Below are positions 51,580-60,789 of a stretch of DNA of 64,000 bases, one piece after another. This DNA comes from Pseudomonas botevensis (lineage in GTDB: Bacteria; Pseudomonadota; Gammaproteobacteria; Pseudomonadales; Pseudomonadaceae). The notes under the pieces were generated by a model. It was not told where the DNA came from. It searched no databases and saw nothing but the letters and a program-made list of their open reading frames with translations. Both the position numbers and the translations under genes were made by a program. Position 1 is the stretch's first letter, and each line of letters begins with the position of its first letter. The stretch lies in NCBI RefSeq assembly GCF_019145475.1, contig NZ_JAHTKI010000012.1:1-64000 (forward strand), in the 5' to 3' direction.

Positions 51580-52611
51580 TTACTGCGCTGAGGCCTTGCT
51601 CCAGCGAGCCTGACGCCAGGCCTGTTGCTGTTCCGGGGTCTGGAAGGTCCAGGCGACGAAACGGCTCTGCTTCTGACCCTGGCCCATCTCCACGACCTGG
51701 CTTTGCAGGGCGCCAGCCTTGTTCAGCGCGGTCTGGATCGCCGGCAGGTTCGACGCTTTCGATACCAGCGTGCTGAACCACAACACCTGCTGCGCCACCT
51801 GCGCGCTCTCGCTGACCAATTGGGTGACGAAGCGCACCTCACCGCCCTCGCACCACAACTCCGCCGCCTGCCCGCCGAAGTTCAGCACCGGCAGCTTGCG
51901 TTTCGGATCAGCCTTGCCCAGCGCGCGCCATTTGCGGGTACTGCCCCGAGTGGCTTCTTCGAGGGAGGCGTGGAACGGCGGGTTGCACATTGTCAATTCG
52001 AAGCGTTCGGTGGCTTCCAGCAGGCCAAGCAGGATGTGCTTGCGATTGCCTTGCTGGCGGATCTGGATCGCCTTGTTCAAGCCGTTGGCCTGGACGATGG
52101 CCCTGGCGGCGGCGATGGCCGTGGCGTCGATGTCCGAGCCGAGGAACTGCCAGCGATAATCGCTATGGCCAATCAGCGGATAGATGCAGTTCGCGCCCAT
52201 GCCCACGTCCAGCACCTTGACCGCCGCCCCGCGCGGGATCACGCCGTCGTTATGGCTGGCCAGCAGGTCGGCGAGAAAGTGTATGTAGTCCGCACGCCCC
52301 GGCACCGGTGGGCACAGGTAATCGGCGGGAATGTCCCAATGGGCGATGCCGTAGAACGCCTTGAGCAGCGCCCGGTTGAACACACGCACGGCTTCGGGGC
52401 TGGCGAAGTCGATGCTTTCCTTGCCATAGGGGTTGATGATCACGAACTTCGCCAGTTCCGGCGTGCTCTTGATCAGTGCCGGGAAGTCGTAACGGCCCTG
52501 GTGGCGGTTGCGCGGGTGCAGGCCGGCCTTTTCCTTTGGTGCGCCGTTGGCGGCCGGGGTCTTGGCTTCAGGCTTCTTGCGCGCGGGTTTGGGTGGGCGT
52601 GGAGCGGTCAT
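51580..52611 (-). CDS. rlmF: 23S rRNA adenine-1618 N6-methyltransferase RlmF
   Basis: RlmF methylates A1618 of 23S rRNA using S-adenosylmethionine. The protein has about 343 residues. A basic N-terminal segment (PPKPARKKPEAKTPAANG) is followed by the catalytic domain with VLDVGMGANCIYPL for cofactor binding and MCNPPFHAS, the NPPF motif of N6-adenine methylases. The start at 52611 gives MTAPRPPKPARKK; earlier codons lie in poor context. Confidence 0.94.
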   Translation of the reverse strand: MTAPRPPKPARKKPEAKTPAANGAPKEKAGLHPRNRHQGRYDFPALIKSTPELAKFVIINPYGKESIDFASPEAVRVFNRALLKAFYGIAHWDIPADYLCPPVPGRADYIHFLADLLASHNDGVIPRGAAVKVLDVGMGANCIYPLIGHSDYRWQFLGSDIDATAIAAARAIVQANGLNKAIQIRQQGNRKHILLGLLEATERFELTMCNPPFHASLEEATRGSTRKWRALGKADPKRKLPVLNFGGQAAELWCEGGEVRFVTQLVSESAQVAQQVLWFSTLVSKASNLPAIQTALNKAGALQSQVVEMGQGQKQSRFVAWTFQTPEQQQAWRQARWSKASAQ

Positions 52612-52690
52612 GGGCGAGGTCGATTCGGGTAAGGCTGAAAGTGGCGGGCATTGTCCCACATCTGAACAGGGCGGGTGATTTGACAGGCAT

Positions 52691-52724
52691 GAAAAAGGGA
52701 GGCCGTTGCGGGCCTCCCTTTTTC
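52691..52724 (-). terminator. rho-independent terminator of valS
   Basis: AAAAAGGGAGGCC (52692-52704) and GGCCTCCCTTTTT (52711-52723) are perfect complements, so the element can end transcripts in either direction. It follows the valS stop by 15 nt on the minus strand. Confidence 0.92.
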
Positions 52725-52738
52725 AATGCGATTTGCCG

Positions 52739-55585
52739 TTACAGGCTGGCAATCCGCGCGTGCTGCTCAGCCAGCTTGGCCAGTGCCTGTTCGGCCTCGG
52801 CCAGTTTGGCGCGCTCCTTGTCGATGACTTCGGCCGGAGCCTTGTCAACGAAACTAGCGTTGGACAGTTTGCCGCCGACGCGCTGGACTTCACCCTGCAG
52901 ACGCAGGATTTCCTTGTCCAGACGTGCCAGTTCCGCACCCTTGTCGATCAGGCCGGCCATTGGCACCAGCACTTCCATCTCGCCGACCAGTGCGGTGGCG
53001 GACAGCGGCGCTTCTTCGCCAGCGGCCAGGACCGTGATCGATTCCAGGCGTGCCAGTTTCTTCAGCAGCGCTTCGTTCTCGGTCAGGCGACGCTGGTCTT
53101 CGGCGCTGACGTTCTTCAGATAGATCGGCAGCGGTTTGCCCGGGCCGATGTTCATTTCGCCCCGGATGTTGCGGGTGCCGAGCATCAGGCCCTTGAGCCA
53201 TTCGATGTCGTCTTCGGCGGCCGGATCGATGCGTTCTTCGTTGGCCACTGGCCAGGCTTGCAGCATGATCGTCTTGCCCTGAATGCCGGCCAGCGGCGCG
53301 ATGCGCTGCCAGATTTCTTCAGTGATGAACGGCATGAACGGATGCGCCAGGCGCAGCGCCACTTCCAGTACGCGCACCAGGGTGCGACGGGTGCCGCGCT
53401 GGCGCTCGACCGGCGCGTTTTCGTCCCACAGTACGGGCTTGGACAGTTCCAGATACCAGTCGCAGTACTGGTTCCAGATGAACTCGTACAGCGCCTGCGC
53501 CGCCAGGTCGAAACGGAACTGATCCAGTTGACGGGTCACTTCGGCTTCGGTGCGTTGCAGTTGCGAGATGATCCAGCGATCGGCCAGCGACAGTTCGTAA
53601 GCTTCGCCGTTCTGGCCGCAGTCTTCGCCCTTGTCCAGAACGTAACGCGCAGCGTTCCAGATCTTGTTGCAGAAGTTGCGATAGCCTTCGACGCGGCCCA
53701 TGTCGAACTTGATGTCGCGACCGGTGGACGCCAGCGAGCAGAAGGTGAAGCGCAGGGCGTCGGTGCCATAGCTGGCGATGCCGTCGGCGAATTCGTCGCG
53801 GGTGGCTTTCTCGATCTTCTTCGCCAGTTTCGGCTGCATCAGGCCGGAAGTGCGTTTCTGCACCAGGGTTTCCAGCTCGATGCCGTCGATGATGTCCAGC
53901 GGGTCCAGGACGTTGCCCTTGGACTTGGACATTTTCTGGCCCTGACCATCACGCACCAGACCGTGTACGTAAACGGTCTTGAACGGAACCTGCGGGGTGC
54001 CGTCCTCGTTCTTGATCAGGTGCATCGTCAGCATGATCATCCGGGCGACCCAGAAGAAAATGATGTCGAAACCGGTGACCAGCACGTCGGTGGAGTGGAA
54101 TTTCTTCAGAAATTCGGTTTTTTCCGGCCAGCCCAGGGTGGAGAACGTCCACAGACCGGAACTGAACCAGGTGTCGAGAACGTCGTTGTCCTGTTGCAGC
54201 GTCACGTCGGCGCCGAGTTTGTGCTTGGCGCGGATTTCCGCTTCGTCGCGACCGACGTAGACCTTGCCCGACTCGTCGTACCAGGCCGGAATCCGGTGGC
54301 CCCACCACAGCTGACGGCTGATGCACCAGTCCTGGATGTCGCGCATCCACGAGAAGTACATGTTCTCGTATTGCTTGGGCACGAACTGGATGCGGCCGTC
54401 TTCAACGGCAGCGATCGCAGGCTCGGCCAAAGGCTTGGTGGACACGTACCACTGGTCAGTCAGCCACGGCTCGATGACGGTGCCGGAGCGGTCGCCTTTC
54501 GGCACTTTCAGGTTGTGGTCGTCGACGCTGACCAGCAGGCCGGCGGCGTCGAAGGCGGCAACGATCTGCTTGCGCGCTTCGAAACGCTCGAGACCGGCGT
54601 ACTCGGCCGGGATCTGGCCGTCGATGCTGTCGTTCAGCGTGCCGTCGAGGTTGAACACCTGCGCTGCCGGCAGCACGTTGGCGTTCTTGTCGAAGATGTT
54701 CAGCAGCGGCAGGTTGTGGCGCTTGCCGACTTCGTAGTCGTTGAAATCGTGGGCCGGGGTGATTTTCACGCAGCCGGTGCCGAATTCAGGATCGCAGTAA
54801 TCGTCGGCGATGATCGGGATGCGGCGGCCGACCAGCGGCAGCTCGACGAACTTGCCGATCAGGGCCTTGTAGCGCTCGTCGTTCGGGTTAACAGCCACGG
54901 CGGAGTCGCCGAGCATGGTTTCCGGACGGGTGGTGGCGACGATCAGGAAGTCGTTGCCTTCGGCGGTTTTCGCGCCGTCGGCCAGCGGGTACTTGAGGTT
55001 CCACAGGAAACCTTTCTCGTCGTGGTTTTCCACTTCCAGATCGGAAATCGCCGTGTGCAGCTTGGTGTCCCAGTTGACCAGACGCTTGCCGCGGTAGATC
55101 AGGCCGTCTTCGTGCAGGCGCACGAACGCTTCTTTCACGGCTTCCGAGAGGCCGTCATCCATGGTGAAGCGCTCGCGGCTCCAGTCCACGGACGAGCCGA
55201 GGCGGCGGATCTGACGGCTGATGTTGCCGCCGGACTGCTCTTTCCACTCCCAGACTTTCTCGAGGAATTTTTCCCGGCCCAGGTCGTGGCGATTCTGGCC
55301 CTGGGCTTCGAGCTGGCGCTCCACCAGCATCTGAGTGGCGATACCGGCGTGGTCGGTGCCCGGCTGCCACAGGGTGTCGCGACCCTGCATGCGGCGGAAA
55401 CGGATCAGGGCGTCCATGATCGCGTTGTTGAAACCGTGACCCATGTGCAGGCTGCCGGTGACGTTCGGCGGCGGGATCATGATGGTGTAGGAGTCGCCCG
55501 CGCCTTGCGGGGCGAAGTAGTTCTCGGACTCCCAGGTGTTGTACCAGGAAGTTTCAATGGCGTGCGGCTGGTAGGTCTTATCCAT
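52739..55585 (-). CDS. valS: valyl-tRNA synthetase ValS
   Basis: ValS charges tRNA-Val. It has 948 residues, the usual length for the bacterial class Ia enzyme. The HIGH-type motif is PPPNVTGSLHMGHG at residues 38-51, and the KMSKS motif is QKMSKSKGNVLDP near residue 555. The editing domain (ATTRPETMLGD, near 220) and a C-terminal coiled coil (KGAELARLDKEILRLQGEVQ near 880) are also visible. A REP-like repeat separates it from the upstream gene. Confidence 0.98.
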   Translation of the reverse strand: MDKTYQPHAIETSWYNTWESENYFAPQGAGDSYTIMIPPPNVTGSLHMGHGFNNAIMDALIRFRRMQGRDTLWQPGTDHAGIATQMLVERQLEAQGQNRHDLGREKFLEKVWEWKEQSGGNISRQIRRLGSSVDWSRERFTMDDGLSEAVKEAFVRLHEDGLIYRGKRLVNWDTKLHTAISDLEVENHDEKGFLWNLKYPLADGAKTAEGNDFLIVATTRPETMLGDSAVAVNPNDERYKALIGKFVELPLVGRRIPIIADDYCDPEFGTGCVKITPAHDFNDYEVGKRHNLPLLNIFDKNANVLPAAQVFNLDGTLNDSIDGQIPAEYAGLERFEARKQIVAAFDAAGLLVSVDDHNLKVPKGDRSGTVIEPWLTDQWYVSTKPLAEPAIAAVEDGRIQFVPKQYENMYFSWMRDIQDWCISRQLWWGHRIPAWYDESGKVYVGRDEAEIRAKHKLGADVTLQQDNDVLDTWFSSGLWTFSTLGWPEKTEFLKKFHSTDVLVTGFDIIFFWVARMIMLTMHLIKNEDGTPQVPFKTVYVHGLVRDGQGQKMSKSKGNVLDPLDIIDGIELETLVQKRTSGLMQPKLAKKIEKATRDEFADGIASYGTDALRFTFCSLASTGRDIKFDMGRVEGYRNFCNKIWNAARYVLDKGEDCGQNGEAYELSLADRWIISQLQRTEAEVTRQLDQFRFDLAAQALYEFIWNQYCDWYLELSKPVLWDENAPVERQRGTRRTLVRVLEVALRLAHPFMPFITEEIWQRIAPLAGIQGKTIMLQAWPVANEERIDPAAEDDIEWLKGLMLGTRNIRGEMNIGPGKPLPIYLKNVSAEDQRRLTENEALLKKLARLESITVLAAGEEAPLSATALVGEMEVLVPMAGLIDKGAELARLDKEILRLQGEVQRVGGKLSNASFVDKAPAEVIDKERAKLAEAEQALAKLAEQHARIASL

Positions 55586-55704
55586 GCGCGGCGGGACCCT
55601 ATTGGCATTTATTCAGGAAAAGCCGGGAAGTATAGCGGGGCATGGGGCGCAGGGCGAGCGGGGGAGGACAATGTGCAGCTTCAGATGCGGTGTACATTCA
55701 ATGG

Positions 55705-55726
55705 GGGAGCGGGCAAGCCCGTTCCC
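55705..55726. repeat. REP-like palindrome near the valS upstream end
   Basis: GGGAGCGGG (55705-55713) and CCCGTTCCC (55718-55726) surround CAAG, with one mismatch in the arms. It is a diverged copy of the same REP core and lies between valS and the upstream gene on the minus strand. Confidence 0.75.
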
Positions 55727-55743
55727 GCAAGGAGATCGGGGGA

Positions 55744-56145
55744 TTACTCGTATTGGCCGAGCAGTCGCTCCATCCGCGCCTCGAGGCGGCGCTTGATTTC
55801 GGTTTCGATATGCGGGGCGAAGTCGTCGATCACGTCTTGCATGATCAATTGCGCGGCGGCGCGCAGTTCGCTGTCCAGGTGCAGCAGGGCGTCCGGGCCT
55901 TTATCCACAGGGGCGGCGGGCTGCGCGGCAGGTGCTGGAGCGGGAGCAGGAGTGGACTGCGGTTCGACGCTTGGCGACTCGTTGTCGACGGCTTCGAACA
56001 GCATGGGAATCTGTTCCTGTTCGCCATCATCGACCGTGTCGGTCAGCAGGGGCGGTTGCAGGTTGTCATCGCCGAGCAGCTGGCGGATCGACTCCAGGTC
56101 GTCCAGCAGGTGCACAGGCTTTTGCAGCGGTTTTGGAGTGTCCAT
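55744..56145 (-). CDS. conserved hypothetical protein linked to holC, 133 aa
   Basis: An acidic N-terminal half includes MDTPKPLQKPVHLLDDLESI. A proline-alanine linker (PAPAPAPAAQPAAPVDK) lies near residue 65, and a helical C-terminal half has AAAQLIMQDVIDDFAPHIET and RRLEARMERLLGQYE. It is separated from holC by 8 nt on the same strand, an arrangement I recall in other pseudomonads. The function is unknown; the linker suggests an adaptor with two mobile ends. Confidence 0.75.
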   Translation of the reverse strand: MDTPKPLQKPVHLLDDLESIRQLLGDDNLQPPLLTDTVDDGEQEQIPMLFEAVDNESPSVEPQSTPAPAPAPAAQPAAPVDKGPDALLHLDSELRAAAQLIMQDVIDDFAPHIETEIKRRLEARMERLLGQYE

Positions 56146-56153
56146 CGGCGTAC

Positions 56154-56582
56154 TCAGAGTCGCTGTAAACGGTGGTCTTGCAGAGGATAGCCCTGTTCCC
56201 GATAGAAACGGAAACTGTCCCGGGCGGCCTGACGGATTGCCGGGTCTTCGACCACCACTTCCGCCACGCGGGCGAACTGGCTGGCGAAGGGCGGGACTTT
56301 CAGGTCGAGGTTGACCAGAAGATCCTGATGCTGACCGCAGTCATCACCCAATCCCAGTACGATCAAACCGTCCGGTTCGCTGTCGGCTGGGCCGTGGGGG
56401 ACAAAACTCTCGCCCTTGAAGGACCACAGGCGCGCGTCGAGTTCGTCACGCTGGGCGGCATCGCTGCAATGCAGGTAGATGCGGTGGCCCATGCGCCAGG
56501 CTTTCTCGGTGAGCTTGCAGGCGAAGTCCAGGCGGGCCGAAGGATCGGCGCTGGGCAGGATATAGAAGTCGACTTTGGTCAT
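56154..56582 (-). CDS. holC: DNA polymerase III chi subunit HolC
   Basis: HolC links the clamp-loader complex to single-strand binding protein at the replication fork. The protein is 142 residues with the family opening MTKVDFYILPSADPSARLDF. The core contains KAWRMGHRIYLHCSD and RLWSFKGESFVPHG. It follows pepA by 60 nt and is probably co-transcribed, as in many gamma-proteobacteria. Confidence 0.95.
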   Translation of the reverse strand: MTKVDFYILPSADPSARLDFACKLTEKAWRMGHRIYLHCSDAAQRDELDARLWSFKGESFVPHGPADSEPDGLIVLGLGDDCGQHQDLLVNLDLKVPPFASQFARVAEVVVEDPAIRQAARDSFRFYREQGYPLQDHRLQRL

Positions 56583-56642
56583 TGCGGTTCCTGAGCTGCA
56601 AACGGCGCCACCCGAAGGTGACGCCGGCGCAAGTCATCGGTT

Positions 56643-58133
56643 TCAGGCTTTGGCGCGGTCCAGCAGGTACTGGGTCAGCAGGGGAACCGGACGGCCAGTG
56701 GCGCCCTTGTCCTTGCCGCCGCTGGTCCAGGCGGTGCCGGCGATGTCCAGGTGCGCCCAGTTGAGGTTCTTGGTGAAGCGCGACAGGAAGCACGCGGCGG
56801 TGATGGTGCCGGCCTTCGGTCCGCCGATGTTGGCGATGTCGGCGAACGGGCTGTCCAGTTGCTCCTGGTATTCGTCGAACAGCGGCAGTTGCCAGGCGCG
56901 GTCGTCGGCCGCCTGGCCGGCGCTCAGCAGTTGGCCGATCAGTTCGTCGTTGTTACCCAGCAGGCCCGAGGTGTGCGCACCCAGCGCGACCACGCAGGCA
57001 CCGGTCAGGGTGGCGATGTCGATCACCGCTTGCGGCTTGAAGCGCTCGGAGTAGGTCAGGGCATCGCACAGCACCAGACGGCCTTCGGCGTCGGTGTTGA
57101 GGATTTCCACGGTCTGGCCGCTCATGGTGGTGACGATGTCGCCCGGACGCGAAGCAGTGCCGCTCGGCATGTTCTCGGCGCAGGCCAGGATGCACACCAG
57201 GTTGATCGGCAGTTTCAGCTCGAGCACGGCACGCAGGGTGCCGAACACGCTGGCGGCGCCGCCCATGTCGTACTTCATCTCGTCCATGCCGGCGCCCGGC
57301 TTCAGGCTGATGCCGCCGGTGTCGAAGGTGATGCCTTTACCCACCAGGGCGTACGGCTTCTCGGATTTCTTGCCGCCGTTGTATTGCATGACGATCAGGC
57401 GCGGCGGCTGGGCGCTGCCCTGGCCGACGGCGTAGAACGAACCCATGCCCAGCGCTTTGATCTTCTTCTCGTCGAGGACTTCGACTTTCAGGTCCTTGAA
57501 CTCTTTGCCGAGGTTCTTGGCCTGTTCGCCCAGGAAAGTCGGGTGGCAGATGTTCGGCGGCAGGTTGCCCAGGTTGCGGGTGAACGCCATGCCGTTGGCG
57601 ATCGCAGTGGCGTGGGTCACGGCGCGCTGCACTTCGGCCTGGGCGGCCTTGATGGTCAGCAGGGTGATTTTCTTCAGGGCGCGCGGTTCGGCTTTCTGGC
57701 TCTTGAACTGATCGAACGTGTATTCGCCATCGACCAGCGATTCGGCCAGCAGACGGGTTTTGCCGTAGCTGTCGCGGTTTTTAACAATAATTTCATCCAG
57801 CGCCAGCACGGCATCGCTGCCGCCTAGGCCTTTGAGGGTGTTGAGGATACCGGCAACGATCTTGCGGAACGGGCGGTCGCCCAGCTCTTCGTCCTTGCCC
57901 ACACCCACCAGCAATACGCGCTCGGCCTTGAGGTTCGGCAGGCTGTGCAGCAACAGGCTCTGGCCGACCTTGCCGGCCAGGTCGCCACGCTTGAGTACGG
58001 CGCTGATGGCGCCACCGCTCAGTTCGTCGACCAGTCTGGCCGCAACGCCGAGTTTGCGGCCTTCGCCGACGGCAACCACCAGGGTGGCGGTTTTCAACGT
58101 TTCTGGGCTAACGCTTTTTACAACCAGTTCCAT
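56643..58133 (-). CDS. pepA: leucyl aminopeptidase PepA
   Basis: PepA is a cytosolic M17 metallo-aminopeptidase, which in some bacteria also binds DNA in recombination and regulation. The protein has 496 residues. The metal site includes GKGITFDTGGISLKPGAGMD (Lys and Asp), MKYDMGGAAS and NTDAEGRLVLCDAL with the catalytic arginine. The start MELVVKSVSPETLK at 58133 is the family N-terminus; the longer ORF upstream would add a tail with no similarity. It is divergent from lptF. Confidence 0.96.
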   Translation of the reverse strand: MELVVKSVSPETLKTATLVVAVGEGRKLGVAARLVDELSGGAISAVLKRGDLAGKVGQSLLLHSLPNLKAERVLLVGVGKDEELGDRPFRKIVAGILNTLKGLGGSDAVLALDEIIVKNRDSYGKTRLLAESLVDGEYTFDQFKSQKAEPRALKKITLLTIKAAQAEVQRAVTHATAIANGMAFTRNLGNLPPNICHPTFLGEQAKNLGKEFKDLKVEVLDEKKIKALGMGSFYAVGQGSAQPPRLIVMQYNGGKKSEKPYALVGKGITFDTGGISLKPGAGMDEMKYDMGGAASVFGTLRAVLELKLPINLVCILACAENMPSGTASRPGDIVTTMSGQTVEILNTDAEGRLVLCDALTYSERFKPQAVIDIATLTGACVVALGAHTSGLLGNNDELIGQLLSAGQAADDRAWQLPLFDEYQEQLDSPFADIANIGGPKAGTITAACFLSRFTKNLNWAHLDIAGTAWTSGGKDKGATGRPVPLLTQYLLDRAKA

Positions 58134-58441
58134 GTCCGGATCCCTGAATGAATGGTCAACACGCAGGCGTTCGGCGATGTGCGCAATCGCCTGCTTATAG
58201 ATAGAAGAAGCGCAGGCCAGCGCCTGCGACAGAGGCGGCAGTGTGAACCTCGCCCACCGCGCCTGACAACCCTCGGTTGTACGATCTTCAACGGATTGCA
58301 CGCTTGCATGAGTGTGCGCAGTGACAGGCGGGCCCAATCACAGGATAATGCCGCATCTTTTTTCGGCGGCTCTGCCTTGCGGGCCGGCTGATACGTTTGC
58401 TTGTTTGGCCGCCTTAGCCTGACAACCCTGGAGTGTCTGGT
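58134..58441. other. 308-nt divergent promoter region of pepA and lptF
   Basis: No gene is seen. A good candidate lptF promoter is recorded separately. The rest is the pepA upstream region, in which I could not choose a promoter. Confidence 0.6.
58321..58349 (+). promoter_or_regulatory. candidate sigma-70 promoter of lptFG
   Basis: GTGACA (58321-58326), a 17-nt spacer and GATAAT (58344-58349) each differ from consensus at one position. The lptF start codon lies about 90 nt downstream. Confidence 0.6.
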
Positions 58442-59563
58442 TTGATCGTCTTCCGTTATCTGTCCCGCGAAGTCCTGTTGACCCTGAGCGCCGTGAGCGC
58501 CGTGCTGTTGGTCATCATCATGAGCGGTCGCTTCATCAAATACCTTGCCCAGGCCGCTGCGGGCCAGCTCGATCCGGGATCGCTGTTCCTGATCATGGGC
58601 TTCCGCCTGCCGGGCTTCATGCAACTGATCCTGCCGCTGGGCCTGTTCCTCGGGATTCTGCTGGCGTATGGCCGGTTGTACCTGGAAAGCGAAATGACGG
58701 TGCTGTCGGCGACCGGCATGAGCCAGCAGCGCCTGTTCCGCATCACCTTGTTCCCGGCCACTCTGGTCGCCCTGGTCGTTGCGTGGCTGAGCCTGAGCCT
58801 GGCCCCGCAAGGCGCCAACCAGTTCCAGTTGCTGCTGAACAAGCAGGACGCCCTGACCGAGTTCGACACCCTTGAGCCGGGCCGCTTCCAGGCACTGCGC
58901 GACGGGACCCGGGTGACTTACACCGAAACCCTGAGCGACGACCGGGTCAACCTGGGCAGCGTATTCATTTCGCAGAAGAATTTGGGTGCCAACCAGAAAG
59001 ATCGCGGAATCTCGGTGCTGGTGGCCGAAAAGGGTCGTCAGGAAATCCGTCCCGATGGCAACCGTTACCTGATTCTTGCCAATGGCTACCGTTACGATGG
59101 CAGTCCGGGCCAGGCCGATTACCGGGCCATCCATTACGAAACCTATGGCGTGCTGCTGCCCAAGCCCGACGTCAGCGAGGAAGTCACCGACCGTGACGCG
59201 ATGCCGACCTCGACCCTGCTGGGCAGTGACGACATCCGCTCCAAGACTGAACTGCAATGGCGCCTTTCTCTGCCATTGCTGGTGTTCATCGTGACCCTGA
59301 TGGCGGTGCCGCTGTCGCGCGTCAACCCGCGCCAGGGGCGTTTCCTCAAGCTGCTGCCGGCGATTCTTCTTTATATGGCTTACCTGACCATCCTGATTGC
59401 CGCCCGCGGCGCCCTGGAAAAGGGCAAGATTCCACCGGCCCTCGGCCTGTGGTGGGTGCATGCGATCTTCCTCGCCATCGGCCTTGTCCTGTTGTACTGG
59501 GAACCGCTGCGCCTGAAGCTGGCTGCCCGTCGCAGCGCTGCGCTGGAGGTGGCCCGTGGTTAA
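58442..59563 (+). CDS. lptF: LPS export permease LptF
   Basis: LptF, with LptG and the ATPase LptB, extracts lipopolysaccharide from the inner membrane. It has 373 residues, six transmembrane helices split around a periplasmic beta-jellyroll domain (about residues 120-260). The TTG start at 58442 (MIVFRYLSREVLLTL) has GGAG eight bases upstream. A GTG three codons earlier would overlap that box. The P. aeruginosa protein begins the same way as I recall. The 3' end overlaps lptG by eight bases. Confidence 0.95.
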   Translation: MIVFRYLSREVLLTLSAVSAVLLVIIMSGRFIKYLAQAAAGQLDPGSLFLIMGFRLPGFMQLILPLGLFLGILLAYGRLYLESEMTVLSATGMSQQRLFRITLFPATLVALVVAWLSLSLAPQGANQFQLLLNKQDALTEFDTLEPGRFQALRDGTRVTYTETLSDDRVNLGSVFISQKNLGANQKDRGISVLVAEKGRQEIRPDGNRYLILANGYRYDGSPGQADYRAIHYETYGVLLPKPDVSEEVTDRDAMPTSTLLGSDDIRSKTELQWRLSLPLLVFIVTLMAVPLSRVNPRQGRFLKLLPAILLYMAYLTILIAARGALEKGKIPPALGLWWVHAIFLAIGLVLLYWEPLRLKLAARRSAALEVARG

Positions 59564-60617
59564 ACTCGACCGCTACATCGGCAGCAGCGTGTTCATGGCG
59601 ATCATCGCCGTGCTGGCGATCATTCTTGGCCTGGCGACCCTGTTTGCCTTCATCGACGAGATGGGCGATGCCAGCGATACCTACACCCTGGTCGATGTCC
59701 TGAGCTTCGTACTGCTCACCGCGCCGCGCCGACTCTACGAAATGCTGCCGATGGCGGCGCTGATTGGTTGCCTGATCGGCCTCGGCAGTCTGGCGAGCAG
59801 CAGCGAGCTGACCGTGATGCGAGCGGCTGGCGTGTCGATCGGGCGCATCGTCTGGGCGGTGATGAAGCCGATGCTGGTGCTGATGCTGGCCGGCGTGCTG
59901 ATCGGCGAGTACGTGGCCCCGGCCACCGAAAGCATGGCGCAGGCCAATCGCTCGCTGGCGCAAGGCAGCGGCGACGCGCAAAGCGCCAAGCACGGTATGT
60001 GGCACCGTCAGGGCGATGAGTTCATCCATATCAACGCCGTGCAGCCTAACGGTCTGTTGTATGGCGTGACCCGCTATCACTTCGACAAGGAACGCCACCT
60101 GCTGAGCTCCAGCTTCGCCAAGCGCGCCGAGTTCGACGGCAGCCACTGGCAGCTCACCGACATCACCACCACGCTGTTCCATGAGCGCAGCACCGAAGTG
60201 GTCAATGCGCCAAGCGAGCGTTGGGACGTGTCGCTGAGCCCGCAGTTGCTGAGCACGGTGGTGATGGCACCGGAATCGCTGTCGATTTCGGGCCTGTGGG
60301 GTTACATCCACTATCTGGCCGACCAGGGCCTGAGCAACGGCCGTTACTGGCTGGCGTTCTGGGTCAAGGTGTTGCAGCCGCTGGTGACCGCCGCGCTGGT
60401 GTTGATGGCGATTTCCTTCATCTTCGGTCCGCTGCGTTCGGTGACCCTCGGTCAGCGGGTATTTACCGGCGTACTGGTGGGCTTCACCTTCCGCATCGTT
60501 CAGGACCTGCTTGGCCCGTCCAGTCTGGTATTCGGCTTCTCGCCGCTGTTCGCGGTGCTGGTGCCTGCCGGTGTCTGTGCGCTGGCGGGGGTCTGGTTGC
60601 TGCGTCGAGCCGGTTGA
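59556..60617 (+). CDS. lptG: LPS export permease LptG
   Basis: LptG is the partner permease of LptF, 353 residues, with the same six-helix plus jellyroll architecture. The opening MVKLDRYIGSSVFMAIIAVL and RRLYEMLPMAALIGCLIGLG are typical. Translation starts at GTG with GGAGG ten bases upstream, inside the end of lptF. The gene is followed by a terminator. Confidence 0.95.
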   Translation: MVKLDRYIGSSVFMAIIAVLAIILGLATLFAFIDEMGDASDTYTLVDVLSFVLLTAPRRLYEMLPMAALIGCLIGLGSLASSSELTVMRAAGVSIGRIVWAVMKPMLVLMLAGVLIGEYVAPATESMAQANRSLAQGSGDAQSAKHGMWHRQGDEFIHINAVQPNGLLYGVTRYHFDKERHLLSSSFAKRAEFDGSHWQLTDITTTLFHERSTEVVNAPSERWDVSLSPQLLSTVVMAPESLSISGLWGYIHYLADQGLSNGRYWLAFWVKVLQPLVTAALVLMAISFIFGPLRSVTLGQRVFTGVLVGFTFRIVQDLLGPSSLVFGFSPLFAVLVPAGVCALAGVWLLRRAG

Positions 60618-60648
60618 TGAACAAGGTTTCACCCAGGCTTTAGCCTTG

Positions 60649-60682
60649 AAAACGCCCCGGTCGACAGATCGGGGCGTTTTTG
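60649..60682 (+). terminator. rho-independent terminator of lptFG
   Basis: AAAACGCCCCG (60649-60659) pairs with CGGGGCGTTTT (60670-60680), with a T-tract. Confidence 0.9.
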
Positions 60683-60707
60683 CATGCAATCCGGGTGACA
60701 GGCGAAC

Positions 60708-60737
60708 GTGACGCTTGCGCCGTGCATCAGGTACAAT
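60708..60737 (+). promoter_or_regulatory. candidate promoter of lepA-lepB
   Basis: GTGACG (60708-60713), an 18-nt spacer and TACAAT (60732-60737) form a plausible sigma-70 promoter. It lies directly after the lptFG terminator and about 50 nt before the lepA start. The -35 matches only moderately. Confidence 0.4.
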
Positions 60738-60789
60738 CCCCGGCTATTTTTCGGCGGGCCAAGCCTGCAGCCTTTTTGAGTGTTGATCC

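Noticed and set aside
52706..56314. 1202-codon plus-strand open frame over valS
   Set aside because: It is antisense to valS, whose signatures and stop are certain. Long antisense frames are a normal effect of GC-rich codon use.
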